In this document: positions 20,901 to 34,125 of the stretch, in pieces
Layout: each line of letters begins with the position of its first letter
Numbering within the stretch: the first letter of the stretch is position 1
Source of the DNA: Paraspadella gotoi
Taxonomy: Eukaryota > Chaetognatha
Reading direction: 5' to 3'
Assembly: GCA_051294375.1 (NCBI GenBank)
Contig: JBJCIZ010000239.1
Span: 6,219,074-6,283,073 of the forward strand
DNA: 64,000 bases
Translations under genes and position numbers: made by a program
Notes under the pieces: generated by a model
The model's database searches: none
Told to the model about the DNA's origin: nothing
What the model saw: only the letters and a program-made list of their open reading frames with translations

Positions 20901-23900
20901 TTAATATAGTCTGGGCCCGCCAGTGCGACTCGTTAGATCGGAACAGGAGGATAAATGAACGATATAACGATCTGTAGACAATAAGGACGAGTAGAAATGT
21001 ACCGAGCGGTGGCGGTGCTAGCTAAGATAATATTCTTGTATCTTTGATGTTTTCAAGAAGTGAAAAGCCTCTGCCTCGCACCAAGAAACATTTGCTTCGG
21101 CACACATATTCCATCGGAGAACGCCTGTGGCGATTCGCGCACCCGTAAATATCCTTTACCTTTCTTATCCCGATTAAATAATTTACTTTTCCAGCAGGCA
21201 GACGTTAAATTTGCAGGCTCGCGACTAAAGATAACTACTTTAGCAGAGCGCGAGAGCGATTATTGGAAATGTCTCTACAGTCAAATGAGTGCAAAATTGC
21301 GTGTCCAGCTCCTATCGCGTATATAAGCATCGGGACCGAGTTAAATGCAATATTGCAACAGATACCTCGTTTCTAACAGTTTAATAATCGAAGAAGAGTC
21401 GTGCTACAGATTCCTTCACTTTCTCGACTTAGAAAGACGTTAACGCATGAGACCGTGAATTAAACTAGCTACTTGAACTTTCAAGCGTTGATCACATATT
21501 AAAGTGACAAACGGGCGTAAATATCGAAATTGCAAAACAGCGCTTCGCTTATCTACTACGAAATGGAAAATAGAACCATAATGTGTCAAAATTTAACTTT
21601 ATTTCGTTCTATACTTTAGTCTCATTTGAGAGAATATTTTTTTATATGTGGGTAAAATTATGCTGAAGTCATGACTCTAGTAATTGTATTCAATTGGATT
21701 AAAACTTCAATATACATATATAGTTTCTAACAGCCTGTTACATAAATATACTATTTCATTAAATCAATTTAATGTGGATTCTGATAAAGTTATAAGAGTC
21801 AAAATTAATAACTTTTTGAAGCTAATAAGTTGTATTTTCAATGAGTTGTCAAACTTATATAAAAAATCTAACAATTATTTTGATAATGTGATGATTGATA
21901 ATGATACATACAAAATTTATTTATGCTTTATTTATGACCATTCATTACACATTCGAAGATATCTAATCTTTCAATTAAGCCATCGAAAATATTCTGTTAA
22001 TACTAAAGCAAACATCCAAGTTATAAACTGTTTGCAACATCTTAATCGTCATAGCTCAAAAATGTAAGAAAAACTAAAAATGTTAACTTTCGCTTAACAA
22101 AGAGTATTAATTGTGTTTAAAAACCTGTATCTACGCCATGATATAATTTCCTTATTGTCAAGGATCCGCTCCCTTACATTACTCTAAGGTTATTAACTTT
22201 GTATAGGTGAAATTTTCGTTTTGTTCTGAAGACGTAGTCTTGGCTAAAAGCAAATTGTAAAAAATTGTAGCCTTACTTGACTGTAACTGAAGATATTTAA
22301 TAATTTTACTTAGACTGTTCTTTCACGAATCTAGCTTTAACGTTTTTTCTGTCGAATCTTTCGGCCGCCGAAAATATGCTCTGCGCTTCTCTGTCTGGCT
22401 CTTATCACTTCAAAAATGCCGGTTTATCTTCCTTTTCAATTGATTTCATCTTGGAGAGCATCGACCTCGACGTCTATGGGATAAACCATATCGCCATCAG
22501 CGATTGGGTGACAAGAGTCAGCCGTCCGCCCTTCGCCTCGGCCGTCCGCACCCCACCGATCCGCAGAACGAAGCTTCCTCGTCACCCGGATTGCATTAAG
22601 AAAGATCGAGAGATGGAATTATCAATTTGGGATCTCTAAGCTAAAAGTAGATTTTTTATCTGTTGTGTTGTATGTTGTCCTGTTGTATTTATTTTATGTT
22701 AGTTAGTTGCGTGTTGTTATTGATTTATAATAAACAAACGGATTAAACTTCCTTTTTACTTGTCACTCGAAGTTCTCCAGTCGCCTATCGTCTCCAGGAC
22801 CGCACGACCGTGAAGCCAGCGCGGCAGGCAACGATCGTACGTCTGTCGTCGGCACTTGTCGATCGTCGTCGTCTGTCGTTCGCCGGAACGTACCGACGGG
22901 CGCCTGAACAGAAGACCGTGTCGGCTCTGCGGAAGGAAAGTGGCCCGACGAAGCCTGCGACACATAAATCGCCGATGCGAGCGCAGTCGAGATGGCGGAG
23001 GGAGCTAGGGGTGGTGCGTCGTTCAGTGTACGGGCGCGGATCGTGCGCGATCGACAGTCGTCGTCGTTGCTGTGGGAGTAAGATCTTCTGTTCGTTCTGG
23101 TAAACGAAGAAATAAGGGAAGGCCGTGGGGGGGGAGCGAATTACGTCCCAAAGCTCAGAATACAGATACGTCGTTCATCATCATCACGTCATTATCATCA
23201 TACATTAATTAAAATTAATAGTTTTTTTTATTTTTCATTGCTCAATAATTAAAGTATTAATAATTCTGTAACAATATACCTTCTAACATTTCAAGAGGCG
23301 TAATTCAGAACCGATAAAAAAATACGTGGTAATTGCAACCTTAAACATTTTTTTGTTATTTTCACTAACTTTAATAAACACATTATCAATATCTATACCG
23401 GCTTCTCTGAAGTTCGTAAAACCAGTTCCCCTATAATCCCGATCCCAAACCATCCCCGATCCTCAAATCCCGATCCCCAAATTCCGATCCCCCACTCACC
23501 TCGGCAGCGTCTGAGTTTTCCACATCCTTCACGTCTTTATTCCTCCTTTCTGAATCGAGCCGCCTTTCCTTCGCACGCGACAGCGACTTCGGACGGCGCA
23601 GCGACCGGCGTCGATTCTCCGGTCGGCGTACATTTTTGTCCGCGTCATGTCGGCGTCGCTTTAGTCGTGGCGCCGCGTCATAGGCGACGAAGGTGATTTG
23701 ACCGAACGTCGTAGGTCTCGGCTCCGAAGGATAGTTTTGGGCGTCTTTGATTGGATTTTGATTGTTGATTTGATTTTGATTTTGATTTTGATATTTGATT
23801 TTGATATTATTTCTATTGGTTCATTAAACACTTCATATCATATCTATTCATTATTCATTCATTCATTGCATATCCATCTCATTCATTACCATTCATTGAT

Positions 23901-24811
23901 TATACCGATAGTTTCGATTTTTGACTAATTATCAAATGATTGATTGATTGATATTAATGCATATTGAATTCGATCGATCCGACTGGACTGACTCGACGAC
24001 TGTTCCTCACCTCGATTTTCCTCTTCTTCTCTCTCCCCATCTCCTCACTCCCTCCTCCTCTCTCTTCCTCTTCCCCTCCTTCTCGCTCCAGAATTCTCCG
24101 ATCTCTTTCTCCTCCTTCTCCTCCTCGTTGAGACTCTTCAGGGTTTCAGTGGAAGGAAAACTTTTTCGTTTTTCGTTTTCTGTTTTGGGGGTGGCACGTA
24201 TTTCCAAAAGCGCTCCGTTTTAGGATTAATTTTAGTTGTGGAGCATAGTATTAGGGATTGAGGGTAGGGATTAAGATTAGGGAGTTTACGAATGAGTTAG
24301 AGATCAAGGTTAGAGATTAAGCAGTTAGAGATTTTTAGGGATTAGAGTTAGGGATTTATGTTGAGGAATTAGAGTTAGTGATTTAGGATTAAAGGTCAGA
24401 GATTACAGTTTGAGAATTAGGTTTAGGGTTAAAGATTGGCGTTACAGATTTTAGTTAGGGATTAGGAATTAAGGTTACAGAAATTGAGCGGTTTTGAAAA
24501 ACTGCGCCGAAACCTTTTCCGCGGGAAAACATCGACGTTGACGGAGTTAAAACGAAAATTCAAAACAAAATAAGAGGAAAACAAAAACAAAACAATTGAA
24601 AAAAATAACTAAAAATCTAAAGATAATTTTTTTGATGATTTTTTGCTTTCGAACATTTTCTTCTTTCTCGCTTGACGACTCATGAAGACGTATAAACGAT
24701 AAAATCGATATTATTATAAAAAGAAAGTAGTAGTAAGTAGTAAACTTAATTCTGATAGCAAATGTCGAATAGGATTAGATTAGATGTAGATTTAGAGAGA
24801 GAGAGAGGAAG

Positions 24812-24846
<35 letters not shown>

Positions 24847-25285
24847 TAGAGAGAGCAAAACAAGATACTGTATATTTTAACATTGTCATGAAACTTATTC
24901 TAAACTGAATGTCTGAAATTCCTATTGTTGTCAAACACAATAGTTTTTTATTAATGTAAAATAATATTAACAAATCATATTCATTGAGTAATATAACTAT
25001 AATCAATATTATCATTTATCATTATTGGTTATTTGATTATTATTTTTATTCTTTTCTCTACTTTTGCCATTTTTCCTTAATCCTCTATTGCCAATTTTTT
25101 CACGACTTTTGTTTATCAGCTGCGAATTAGTTCATTAATTACGACAGAGGCACGCGGCGCTCTCCGCCAGGGGCTGGCAACGATGTTCTCTTGTTTCGAT
25201 GTCACCAAACAACCGGTTTCAACAACAACGACGACTCCACGCCTTTAATTTTCGCGCGGCTTCCCTCCGAGAGCAAGCCGATCCC
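17995..25285. repeat. U block, copy 3 (very noisy)
   Basis: Third copy. About 19.6-23.1 kb is the most divergent stretch of the window: the order of landmarks is kept, but insertions, deletions and substitutions occur every few bases. Exon equivalents can be traced near 19,040-19,890, 22,310-22,640, 22,750-23,100, 23,490-23,740 and 24,005-24,145. Unlike copies 1 and 2, it runs without an N join straight into block V at about 25,270, which suggests the true order is U then V. Confidence 0.75.
20798..20998 (-). pseudogene. U2 snRNA, copy 3 (heavily damaged)
   Basis: Recognisable only by position and by fragments such as CCGGAGGTACTGCAAT and GTCTGGGCCCGCC on the plus strand. The branch-point recognition region is destroyed. 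Because the whole surrounding 3 kb is equally noisy, this is more likely unpolished sequence than a decayed gene. Confidence 0.55.
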
Positions 25286-25297
25286 GCGCTGCGAAGC

Positions 25298-25336
<39 letters not shown>

Positions 25337-26418
25337 GAGAGACTAGAGAGAGATGAGAGAGAAGAGAGAGAGAGAGAGAGATTCTTGGATTTGCGAATTC
25401 GTCATCTTTTATCCGGATTTTTGACGGCGGATTTTTCGGATTTAACGTTACACAACTCTCCACATCGGTCGACATGAGTTGACATTGGGGCATCAGGTCG
25501 ACATGGGTGGAAACCGATGGAATCAGAACATGATTGGCTAATAATATCACCGTAAAATAATTTTTAATGATATACGCCAACACTATTTGAAATTTTCAAA
25601 AGTTCATCAAAAGTTGATCTTTTAGAGTTTTTTTAATTTTACTAAAACTACAAACTTGAATCAAAAAGTTCCTGTTGACGCGACTTTTACGTCTGGAAAT
25701 GAAATATCAGCATTTTATTATCACCCTGTATCAAGTCTAACTTCAATCGATGTAAAAAATAAACGGAATTTTTTCTCTTTCAATTCGTAAAAACGTTTAT
25801 ATATGTTTAATTAATATACAAAAGAAGTATTTTTGATTATGAGTTATAAATGCCACAAGCGAAATAAATTTTGCCGAATATTTCTCTCTTTTTTTCTCTC
25901 TCTCTTTTCTTCTATGAAATTGTTACTACCTGCTACCAATATAAAAAAAAATTCGTTAATTAAAAAAATAAGCAATCTTGTCCCTTACTTTGGACAGGCT
26001 ATGGTGGTTTGAAAGCAGGACCTTCAAACTTTCAATTTTATTTTACATTTAAACTTTGTTGCTATCTTCTTTCCGTTGATAATGTCATCAAATATAAGAC
26101 AATGGTTTTTTCTTGAATAGCGCCGATTTCTCAAAATTAAAAAAACTTTTCAATATCATTGTCTCATTAGGATTTATTAAGTTTTCAATATTATGAGTTT
26201 AAAATTTAAAATTTCGGAATTTTTTAAAAACATATAAATCACCATAAAAATCCCGTTAATTTCGAATATATTTTACTTTTTCTTTTTTCTCTTTCATTTC
26301 TTTCTTTTTCTTTTTATTCATTTTTTTTTCTTTTGCTGAATTGATTCTCTGCTCTAAGGTAAAGAAAAAAAAAGACATAATGGTTTATCGCAGTTTGATA
26401 CTCCGTTGATGCTTTCAC

Positions 26419-26496
26419 TCTTTCTCTCTCTTCCTCTCTCTCTCTCTCTCNNNNNNNNNNNNNNNNNNNNNNNNNGATTCTCTCTCTCTCTCATCT

Positions 26497-26552
<56 letters not shown>
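26419..26552 (+). repeat. (TC)n microsatellite with 25-N join inside
   Basis: TC repeat interrupted by exactly 25 Ns at 26,451-26,475. The V copy 2 equivalent (42,091-42,181) is continuous. Confidence 0.9.
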
Positions 26553-26554
<2 letters not shown>

Positions 26555-26878
26555 GATGATAAAAAAATGAATCAGCAATGTCCTTTTATTCTCTTTATCA
26601 TTCCATATTCCCTAAAAATAGAATATTTTTAATATTCGAAATTTAACTTTAAAGAATTGCATAAACTTTTCTATCATTTAAAAAAAAATACGATAATGAG
26701 GTAATCTGCACATGTATGACGCGACCACTGTATTTCGTGTCCACTGAAAACCCGTAAAAACTTCGCCGCTTTCATTTGAATGAAGAGAGAAAAAAAATTT
26801 TAAAGGGAAAAGTCCGGATTTCACTGTATAGACCTTTTTTTCCTCTTTGCCCATTTCGCCCGGTGGACATTTCGCCAT

Positions 26879-26920
26879 CTTCTCTCTCTCTCTCTCTCTC
26901 TCTCTCATCTCTCTCTTCTC

Positions 26921-26976
<56 letters not shown>
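26879..26976 (+). repeat. (TC)n microsatellite
   Basis: Nearly 100 bp of TC units; equivalent at 42,508-42,594 in V copy 2. Confidence 0.9.
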
Positions 26977-27398
26977 AAAAAGGAGAAAGGAAGCAAAGAA
27001 GATTTTTTTTCCTCCTTTTTTTGAAAAGACATTTTTTTCTCAGTCGGCGACGGAGACAACGAAGACGACGACGACGACGACGACGACGAAAACGAAGACG
27101 ACAGCAAATGGAAATATGGAGTCTCATTTTTTTTTCAGCGAGACCAAAACATTCTGACCATAAAATAAAATTTATTATTTTTTTTAAAACGTGAATTTAT
27201 TTTTTTTTTCTTGAATTATTCGACGATTTGACGAGAACAAAGTTTTTTATACAACTTTCACAACATAATCCTGTTTTCTCCTAAATGATAAATGTGTTTC
27301 ACGTTTTCTTTTTTCGTTTTTTAATTAAATAATACTAAACGGTCCGGTGACATGTCCCTAACTTTCAATTTCGTCGATCAAATAACTATATTTAATAT

Positions 27399-27533
27399 AT
27401 TAAGCAAAATAGTTTTTAATGTTTTCAGTTTTTAAATCTGTTTAATGCGTGAATTGCTTTAATGCATTAAAGCCGAAACATGTACGAATTTAAATAAAAA
27501 TCGTTGTTGACATTAAAAACTATTTTGCTTAAT
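27399..27533. mobile_element. Possible MITE-like element with 23-bp inverted ends
   Basis: Perfect 23-bp inverted repeats, ATTAAGCAAAATAGTTTTTA... at 27,399-27,421 and its exact reverse complement at 27,511-27,533, enclose 89 bp. At the centre (27,456-27,473) is a perfect 18-bp palindrome, GCTTTAATGCATTAAAGC. There is no coding capacity. A second copy is at 43,040-43,175. It could be a miniature inverted-repeat element or a structured RNA hairpin; flanking target-site duplication is not clear. Confidence 0.5.
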
Positions 27534-28380
27534 CATAAAACACAAGATATTAAAAATATTTATAATATATATAAAATATTATTGTTTCATTTAATAATTA
27601 ATTCGGCAATCGTCGATTAATGGATTATGCCACCAGATGATATTCGCTTTGATCGAACGATTCGTCTCAAGTCGACTTTAATAATTATTAATAATTAATA
27701 ATTGTCTATTAATATAATTATTTTTCGCCAGATATCATGTAAAAACACCCAACCGTCTTCCAGTAGAATCTCGTGCCTTTCGTCCAATCACTGAAAAGGC
27801 AAAAATCTGCCAATCACAACTTCACATTTCCTCTAATGACTGGTTGGCGCGCAATCAAAGCTCCTGATTATAACAAAATTGTTTTTTGGCCGCCAAATTA
27901 AATATAAAAAAAAACTGTTATTTTAATCGATGGAAATTTTTCGTTTCGCGAATCAATTTGATGCTAAAGATAACAACTTTTTTTTGGACGAAAAAAAAGA
28001 GGGAAGAAATAAAACTAATGTCATTAATAAAAACAACAAAACAAAATGATAAACTTTAACTAGACAAGAAAAAAACAATTAACTAAAAAAAAAACGCAGA
28101 ACGAAGAAAACTTAAAAAAAAAAGAAATCAAGAAAGAAAAAAAGAATGAATCTCTTTCATTTTTATGTCGGTAGAAAAAAAAAAACTGAGACAGAGGACA
28201 GAGCAGAGCAGAGACAAAAGTAATAAATGAAAAAAAATATAAACAACAACTACAACGACAACAATCACTACGACCTGAAAATAAATAAAAGAACGAAATT
28301 AAATCCAGGACAAAGTTGAACAATTAAAAAAAAAAAAAACTCAATCCCGACGATTGAGACTCGAATTGATCTTTTGTTAA

Positions 28381-28384
28381 AAAG

Positions 28385-28448
<64 letters not shown>

Positions 28449-28478
28449 AAGTGAGTCAAAACTCTTTGAGAACTCACG

Positions 28479-28558
<80 letters not shown>

Positions 28559-28562
28559 AGAG
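28381..28562 (+). repeat. (GA)n microsatellite
   Basis: About 180 bp of GA with brief interruptions, just upstream of the first recognisable CXXC-gene exon copy; equivalent at 44,047-44,222. Confidence 0.9.
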
Positions 28563-28564
28563 AC

Positions 28565-29112
28565 GATGAATCCTCTAACAGTCAACGAAGTCCAACAATG
28601 GAAACTAAAAAACGTCTTCTCTCCCCTCCTCCTCTCCTCCTCCTCCTCTTCCTCCTCGTCACCTCCACCACGGATTCCTCGCCTCCTCATCCTCCTCTTC
28701 CTCGTTCCTTCCACTTCCTCTTCAAAACCGGCGCCCATTTTCCGGCGTCGCGCGCCCCCCGAAGAAGACGCCGAAATTTAACGCGTCTCCGCGGCGTCGT
28801 CACGTGACGAGGAAAGCGACAGCCGGTCTTTCCGCCACGGCGTCGGGAGATTCGTAGCGGGCGCTGCCGAGTCGGGTTGAATCTCGAGCGGCGCTTCGCA
28901 GCTTTGGCGGCGTCGACGGCGCCGCCGACGCGGGAGCCTCGAGCGGCGCTGGCCAGCGTCCCCGATGCTCATCAACTTCCGGCGCCGGTTTGTCGGCGTT
29001 TATTCGTCCGGCTCGCCCGCCGAGATAGCGGCGTCGTTTCTGCCGAGACGACGACGACGACGACGACGGTTTCCTTCGCTATAGATCCTTTGGCTCAAGC
29101 GGCGCCATGTCG
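28565..29112 (+). pseudogene. Damaged copy of CXXC-gene exon i
   Basis: Matches 44,224-44,787 but with indels that break the frame in several places. The donor is retained (ATGTCG|GTAAGTC). This copy shows CCGG near 28,740 where V copy 2 has CGG, which helps repair the frame there. It is probably the same exon read twice. Confidence 0.6.
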
Positions 29113-29779
29113 GTAAGTCATGACGAAAAGGTGAGTTAAATATTTATAATAATGATAATAATGACTAGGATAAAATTATTTAGTAAATATGCCAAATGTT
29201 TAATGTATAACCAACTGAAACTTGGTATGATGATTAATAAATTAATTAAAAAATGATGTAATAAAATGATAAGAAATAAAGAAATAAAAATTGGCATCTA
29301 AAGCTAATCTTAAATGTTGGTATGATAATAACAAAAACTTCGAGTATAAAAAATTAAAAGTTAAGGTAGGGATTAAGTTAGTGATAAAGGTTAGGGATTT
29401 ATTTTATCATTAGGATTAGGATTTGGGTTTTTAGGGGAAATATAAATATGGGTTAGAGTTAAGGTTGATATAAGGTTGTTAGGGGTTAGAGATAAGTTAG
29501 GATAAGGGTTAGTGATTAGTTTATAAGTTTAAAAAAATTAAGTTAAATATAGAATTAAAATTTAAATTCTGAGGATAAAACGAACAGAAAATGGGGCACT
29601 CTGGGAGAAAGAAAGCCGACAACCGAAAAGATTTTTATTTTCACTCGAAAACTGTTTTTTTTTTTTTTTTCACCTCATTTTGACCGCATCAGCCCCTCTG
29701 CATAAGGCCCGACTAATGTTCACTTTCACTGATGGAGAAAAATGTATTTTTTATGAAGGGTCTTTTTTTTACGGCGGGT

Positions 29780-29797
29780 GCGAGAGAGAGAAGAGAC

Positions 29798-29876
<79 letters not shown>

Positions 29877-29877
29877 A
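29780..29877 (+). repeat. (GA)n microsatellite
   Basis: About 98 bp of GA; equivalent at 45,461-45,548. Confidence 0.9.
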
Positions 29878-30735
29878 AGGAATGCATCTGCAAAAAAAAT
29901 AAGAAAAAAAAAGTAGAAAAAAAACCATTTGTGACGACATTTTTTCCCGATCGGCTCCAAAGGAAAAAAAGAAAAGAAAATCCTTCCAAAACCTGAAAAA
30001 GTAGCCCTTTTTCCTTTCCGAAAGCAAGGGTGGTTTTCAGCCTCTTTTTAAAAAAATAATGGTAAATAGTAATTATTCCCTTCCTTAATTGATAAAATGA
30101 TAAAATGATAAAACCAATAAAAAAGTATACATTGTTAAATAAGTAAGCTATCTTTGCCTTACCTGAATCTATGCCTGCTCATAGAGAGACTCAAAAACTT
30201 CTATGGAATAAAACGTGATCAAGAGATAGATCATGATTGTCAATGGTCAACGATCGTCTCGACCAATGCAGCAGATTCTCTTTGGATTTTTTTTTTTTTT
30301 TGGAAAATTATTGTTACTTATTATTTTCTTTTAACGTAAAACTAGAATAAATGAAATCAGATTTTTAAATTCGTAATTTTTTTTTTTATGAAAAATAATA
30401 TTATGTCATTTACTTCTTAAAACTCTAAATTAATGCTAATTAAGTCTATTAATCTAATAGATTCTAATTCATATTTTTATCAAAAAATATCTTCAAATTA
30501 ATTATTTTTTGGCGATGATGAGCCTAATTTTGATCGTCATAAGATTTCATCTTTTCCAATCCAAATTCCAATCTCATATCACATTTTTTTTCACGACTCA
30601 ACATTCTCACTTTTTCCCACACAAGTTTCCATCGCATTTGGTTCCGTCGAATCGTGAAAGTAGGGAATAGTCACTTTGACCTCATGATGTTTTTGTCACT
30701 GAAAATCTCTCTTCTCTCTCTCTCTCATCTTCTCT

Positions 30736-30775
<40 letters not shown>

Positions 30776-30874
30776 CTTTCAAAAATGAACACTTAATAAA
30801 CTCTGACATAAGAAAAGATTTTAAAAAGAGGATTTTTTTACAGGGTCTATCGAATTCTCTCTTCTCTCTCTCTC

Positions 30875-30910
<36 letters not shown>

Positions 30911-31870
30911 CTCTCTTCTATATCTTCTCTCTCTATATAATTCTCTTACTTCGAACATCATTTCCCATCCCTGCAGCTTCCTCCTCCCCCCCCCCTCCGC
31001 CCAAAAACCCTTAAAACCATCACATAAAAAAAAACGTGAGAACAAAAAAAAATTTAAAATAAAACCCTTTATTTTTTTTTTTATTTTCATTTAGAGTCAG
31101 AGTTCCCTCCCCCCCGTTTTTTTTTAAATCTGGACAGAAGAACAATGTAGGCCGATTTTCTTCTTTCCTTTCTTTCCTTTCTTTTTTTGTTGATCCTTAA
31201 AGGGGTTTTTAAGTTACTTAAAACTTTTTTAGATACTTTTTTTTTTTGAGGGCCGAAAGTTTTTTCATTCTTTTTTTTGTTGGTTGTCAATCAGGTTTTC
31301 GTTCCCATGACGAATAATTCTTGGAATGGCGGCACGTCTGTGAACAAATTTTTCGGGAGATTTAAGGGTTTTCATGGTCATTTATTCGTCGTCGTGGTCG
31401 TCGTTGCATGAGACGATAGTCCCTAAGGTTTCTTCGAACCAATTGTGAAATTCTTCTTTTTTTTTCAACTTAAAATGTTTTCACTTCTTTTTTTGTTCGT
31501 AGATTCGAATCATTTTGCATTCGCGGGCGTCTCGCTCTCTGTCTTCGTCTCGCTACTAGTCTCCTCTCTCTCTCTCGTCTCACTATGTCCCATCACGTAC
31601 CGAACGCTCGATATTTCTTTTCATTTTTTTAAATAATTCTGATACCTATAAACTTAAAAATACTTTCTATTTTACGTTAATACAACACAAAATATAAAAA
31701 TCTCCGGATAAAAAAATTTAAAACGCAGTTTTTCATATACATAAAAAATTTTCAATTAATAATATACTTTTAATTTTCAAAACAAACAAAACAAAACAAT
31801 TAAAACAGAAGCATAAGAAATATACAAACTAAAACAAACAAACGATTCAAAATAAAAAAAACAACATCAG

Positions 31871-32102
31871 GAATCACCATGGAAACCGACGTCCGCTTTC
31901 GGCTTCTGGCGTCGCCGACACATCCGGACGCCGCGGACGAGCGTAGACGGACGAGGCCTGCTCCGGATTCCGGCGCCGCTTGCCGGCCCGTCCGGGTCCG
32001 AACGACACGCCGGGGCCGGCAGATCTACGGCGTTCATCTACACAGTGCCGGGGCTCAAGCCTCAAAACCCGCCCACACGGGACAGTAGCCTTTCCCTTTC
32101 AA
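31871..32102 (+). pseudogene. Damaged copy of CXXC-gene exon ii
   Basis: Same acceptor (ACATCAG|GAATCACCATGG) and end (TTTCAA|GTGA) as 47,552-47,775, but frameshifted by several insertions. Confidence 0.65.
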
Positions 32103-32285
32103 GTGATGTTCTGCGTCTATATGTCTCTTTGTCTGTATTATATGTTTTACGGGTCAAGGTCAAGTCTGGTTTTTTAAAGTTAATCAGAAGAGAACAAACG
32201 CATGGTTTGTTTGTTTATTTGTTTTAATAATCGAAAGAACATGTTGAGTATCAAAAACTTTATGATAATGAGGGTCGATTTTAGC

Positions 32286-32316
<31 letters not shown>

Positions 32317-32445
32317 AGAGAGAGACGAGAGAGAGAGCGAGAGAGAGAGAGAGGAGAGAGAGGAGAGAGAAGAGAGGAGAGAGAGAGAGTTCAAACACTT
32401 CAATTGATCATTTAAACTTTCTCCCCTTGTTTTTTTCTCCCACAG

Positions 32446-32573
32446 TTGGCGTCGTAGTCGGCGTCCGTCCTCTTCTCCACCGGCGTTCCCGTCGGCGCGT
32501 CGACGCCTTTCGTCCTTCAAGCGACGCCTGGCGGCGGATTCGTACAACTTCCGCTGAATCCTTTCGGCCGGAG
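32446..32573 (+). pseudogene. Damaged but gap-free copy of CXXC-gene exon iii
   Basis: Acceptor TCTCCCACAG|TTGGCG. Although frameshifted, it covers the part lost to Ns in the clean copy (48,926 onward) and shows the exon continuing to ...GGATTCGTACAACTTCCGCT..., ending near CGGCCGGAG. It suggests the exon finishes FVQLPLESF plus a few residues. Confidence 0.6.
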
Positions 32574-32729
32574 GATAAGGGGGATCGAGTGGGAGGGGGG
32601 CGGGTGATTTAATTAAAATTCTTCTCAGCCTAACCTTACCCTCGTTTCCCCGAGCCTCAATTCTTCACTCTCTCCCCCTTTACACTCAAACCCCCCCCCA
32701 AGCGTCCTCTTTTTCTGCCCCAAGGTCAG

Positions 32730-32875
32730 ACCTCTCACCGGCGTTCCTGCGGCCGCCCTCAGCAGCAACCCAGCCGCAGCCGCTCATCAGAACAGCGCCA
32801 CAGGACGGGCCGCAGCCGCGCCGCGGTGCCAACGCAGCTGCTGGGACATCAAGGGGCAGCAGCTTTTGTCGCAAG
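32730..32875 (+). pseudogene. Damaged copy of CXXC-gene exon iv
   Basis: Shows the acceptor missing from the clean copy (CCCCAAGGTCAG|ACCTCTCACC) and the shared donor (TCGCAAG|GTAAGG). Combined with exon iii, the phase-1 junction would read Gly-Asp-Leu-Ser-Pro. Confidence 0.6.
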
Positions 32876-33330
32876 GTAAGGAGGAGAAAATTTGATTTGG
32901 TGTGATTGATTGATTGTTAGGTTGATTTTGAAATGATTGGTTTATTATTTTTATTATTTTATTTATTTATTATTTATTTTATTTTTTATTTATTTATTTA
33001 TTTATTTATTATTTATTTTTTATTTTTTTTTTTTAAATTTATTTTATTTTTTTAAAATTTATTTATTCTTTGTATAATTAATATTATTAATCCTTTGAAC
33101 GAAATGATTTATTGATAGATTTGACTAAATCAATATTGTTTTTAATAATTGATTTGAATTGATTGATTAACATCCCTGAAAGATCAACGATTAATTAATC
33201 AATTCGTTTTTTGTTTTTTTTTTTAATTATAATTGAATTTATGGAGTTTTTTTTATGTTTAAAAAAGGATTCGGCTGAGTTATACTTATAAATTTATTTA
33301 TACTTATCAATTTAATTAACTTTATCCCAG

Positions 33331-33401
33331 GATCGCACCTTGATTCGGGCGGCCGGACTCCGTAATGACTCCGGCCGCGCGATGGCCGCCTCGTTATTCA
33401 G
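33331..33401 (+). pseudogene. Damaged copy of CXXC-gene exon v
   Basis: Matches 49,761-49,838 with the same acceptor (TTTATCCCAG) and donor (TTCAG|GTAAGTTC). It is seven bases shorter because of scattered indels. Confidence 0.6.
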
Positions 33402-33739
33402 GTAAGTTCCCAACTGAACTCGTCCTTTGTCCGTCTCGAACACTTCTCAGCGTTACTAACTTCGTTTTCGGTAATTTTTAAATTTAGAAATGAATTCATC
33501 ATTAGATCTAAACTTTAACCGAGGAATACACAAATTAATGTTATTGGCTTTCAGATTCCTGGTGCGTCATGAAATACGACTTTTGTTTTCCATTATCGAT
33601 AAGCATATGGAAAATAAAAAATCACGAATATTTTGATTTTTCAAATTTTGAAAAAAAGGAGATTACTGTTCGTTTGAATTGAATGGCTTTTCCATATCTC
33701 AACAAAAAGGAAGATTGCCAGCGTTTCAATCAGTCCTTC

Positions 33740-34125
33740 TTCTCTCATCCATTCCTCTGCTCTCTCCTCTCTCTCTCGTCTCTCTTCTCCTGTTTTTTCT
33801 CTCTCTCTCTTTTTTTTTTCTCTCTCTCTCGTCTCTCTCTCTCTCTCTCTTCTCTATTTCTTTATTTCTTTTTTCTCTCTCTCCTCTTTCTTTTTATTAT
33901 ATATATTCTTCTCTGTGTTCTCTCTCTTCTCTTCTCTTTTAATTTCTTTCTCTTTCTCTCTCTCTCTCTGCCTCTCTCTCGCTCCTCTTCCCCCACTCTT
34001 CCCCTTCTCCTACATTCCCCACACGGTCACCCCATATGACGAGAAGCGAGGATCCTCTTCTCTCTCTTTCCTCTCTCTCTCCTCTCTCTACCTCTTCTCT
34101 CTCTCGTCTTCCTTCGTCTCCTCTC
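33740..34125 (+). repeat. Long TC-rich microsatellite region
   Basis: Nearly 400 bp of TC-dominated sequence with T-runs. The matching place in V copy 2 is the 289-N gap at 50,194-50,482, flanked by TC repeats on both sides. Confidence 0.85.

Noticed and set aside
26980-27130. Asp-rich frame (VGDGDNEDDDDDDDDENEDD) after a TTTTTTCTCAG acceptor-like site
   Set aside because: It is essentially a (GAC)n trinucleotide repeat, no donor follows, and unit number differs in the other copy (42,660-42,735).
27399-27533. Hammerhead ribozyme in the inverted-repeat element (CGAAAC present)
   Set aside because: The required CTGANGA core box is absent.
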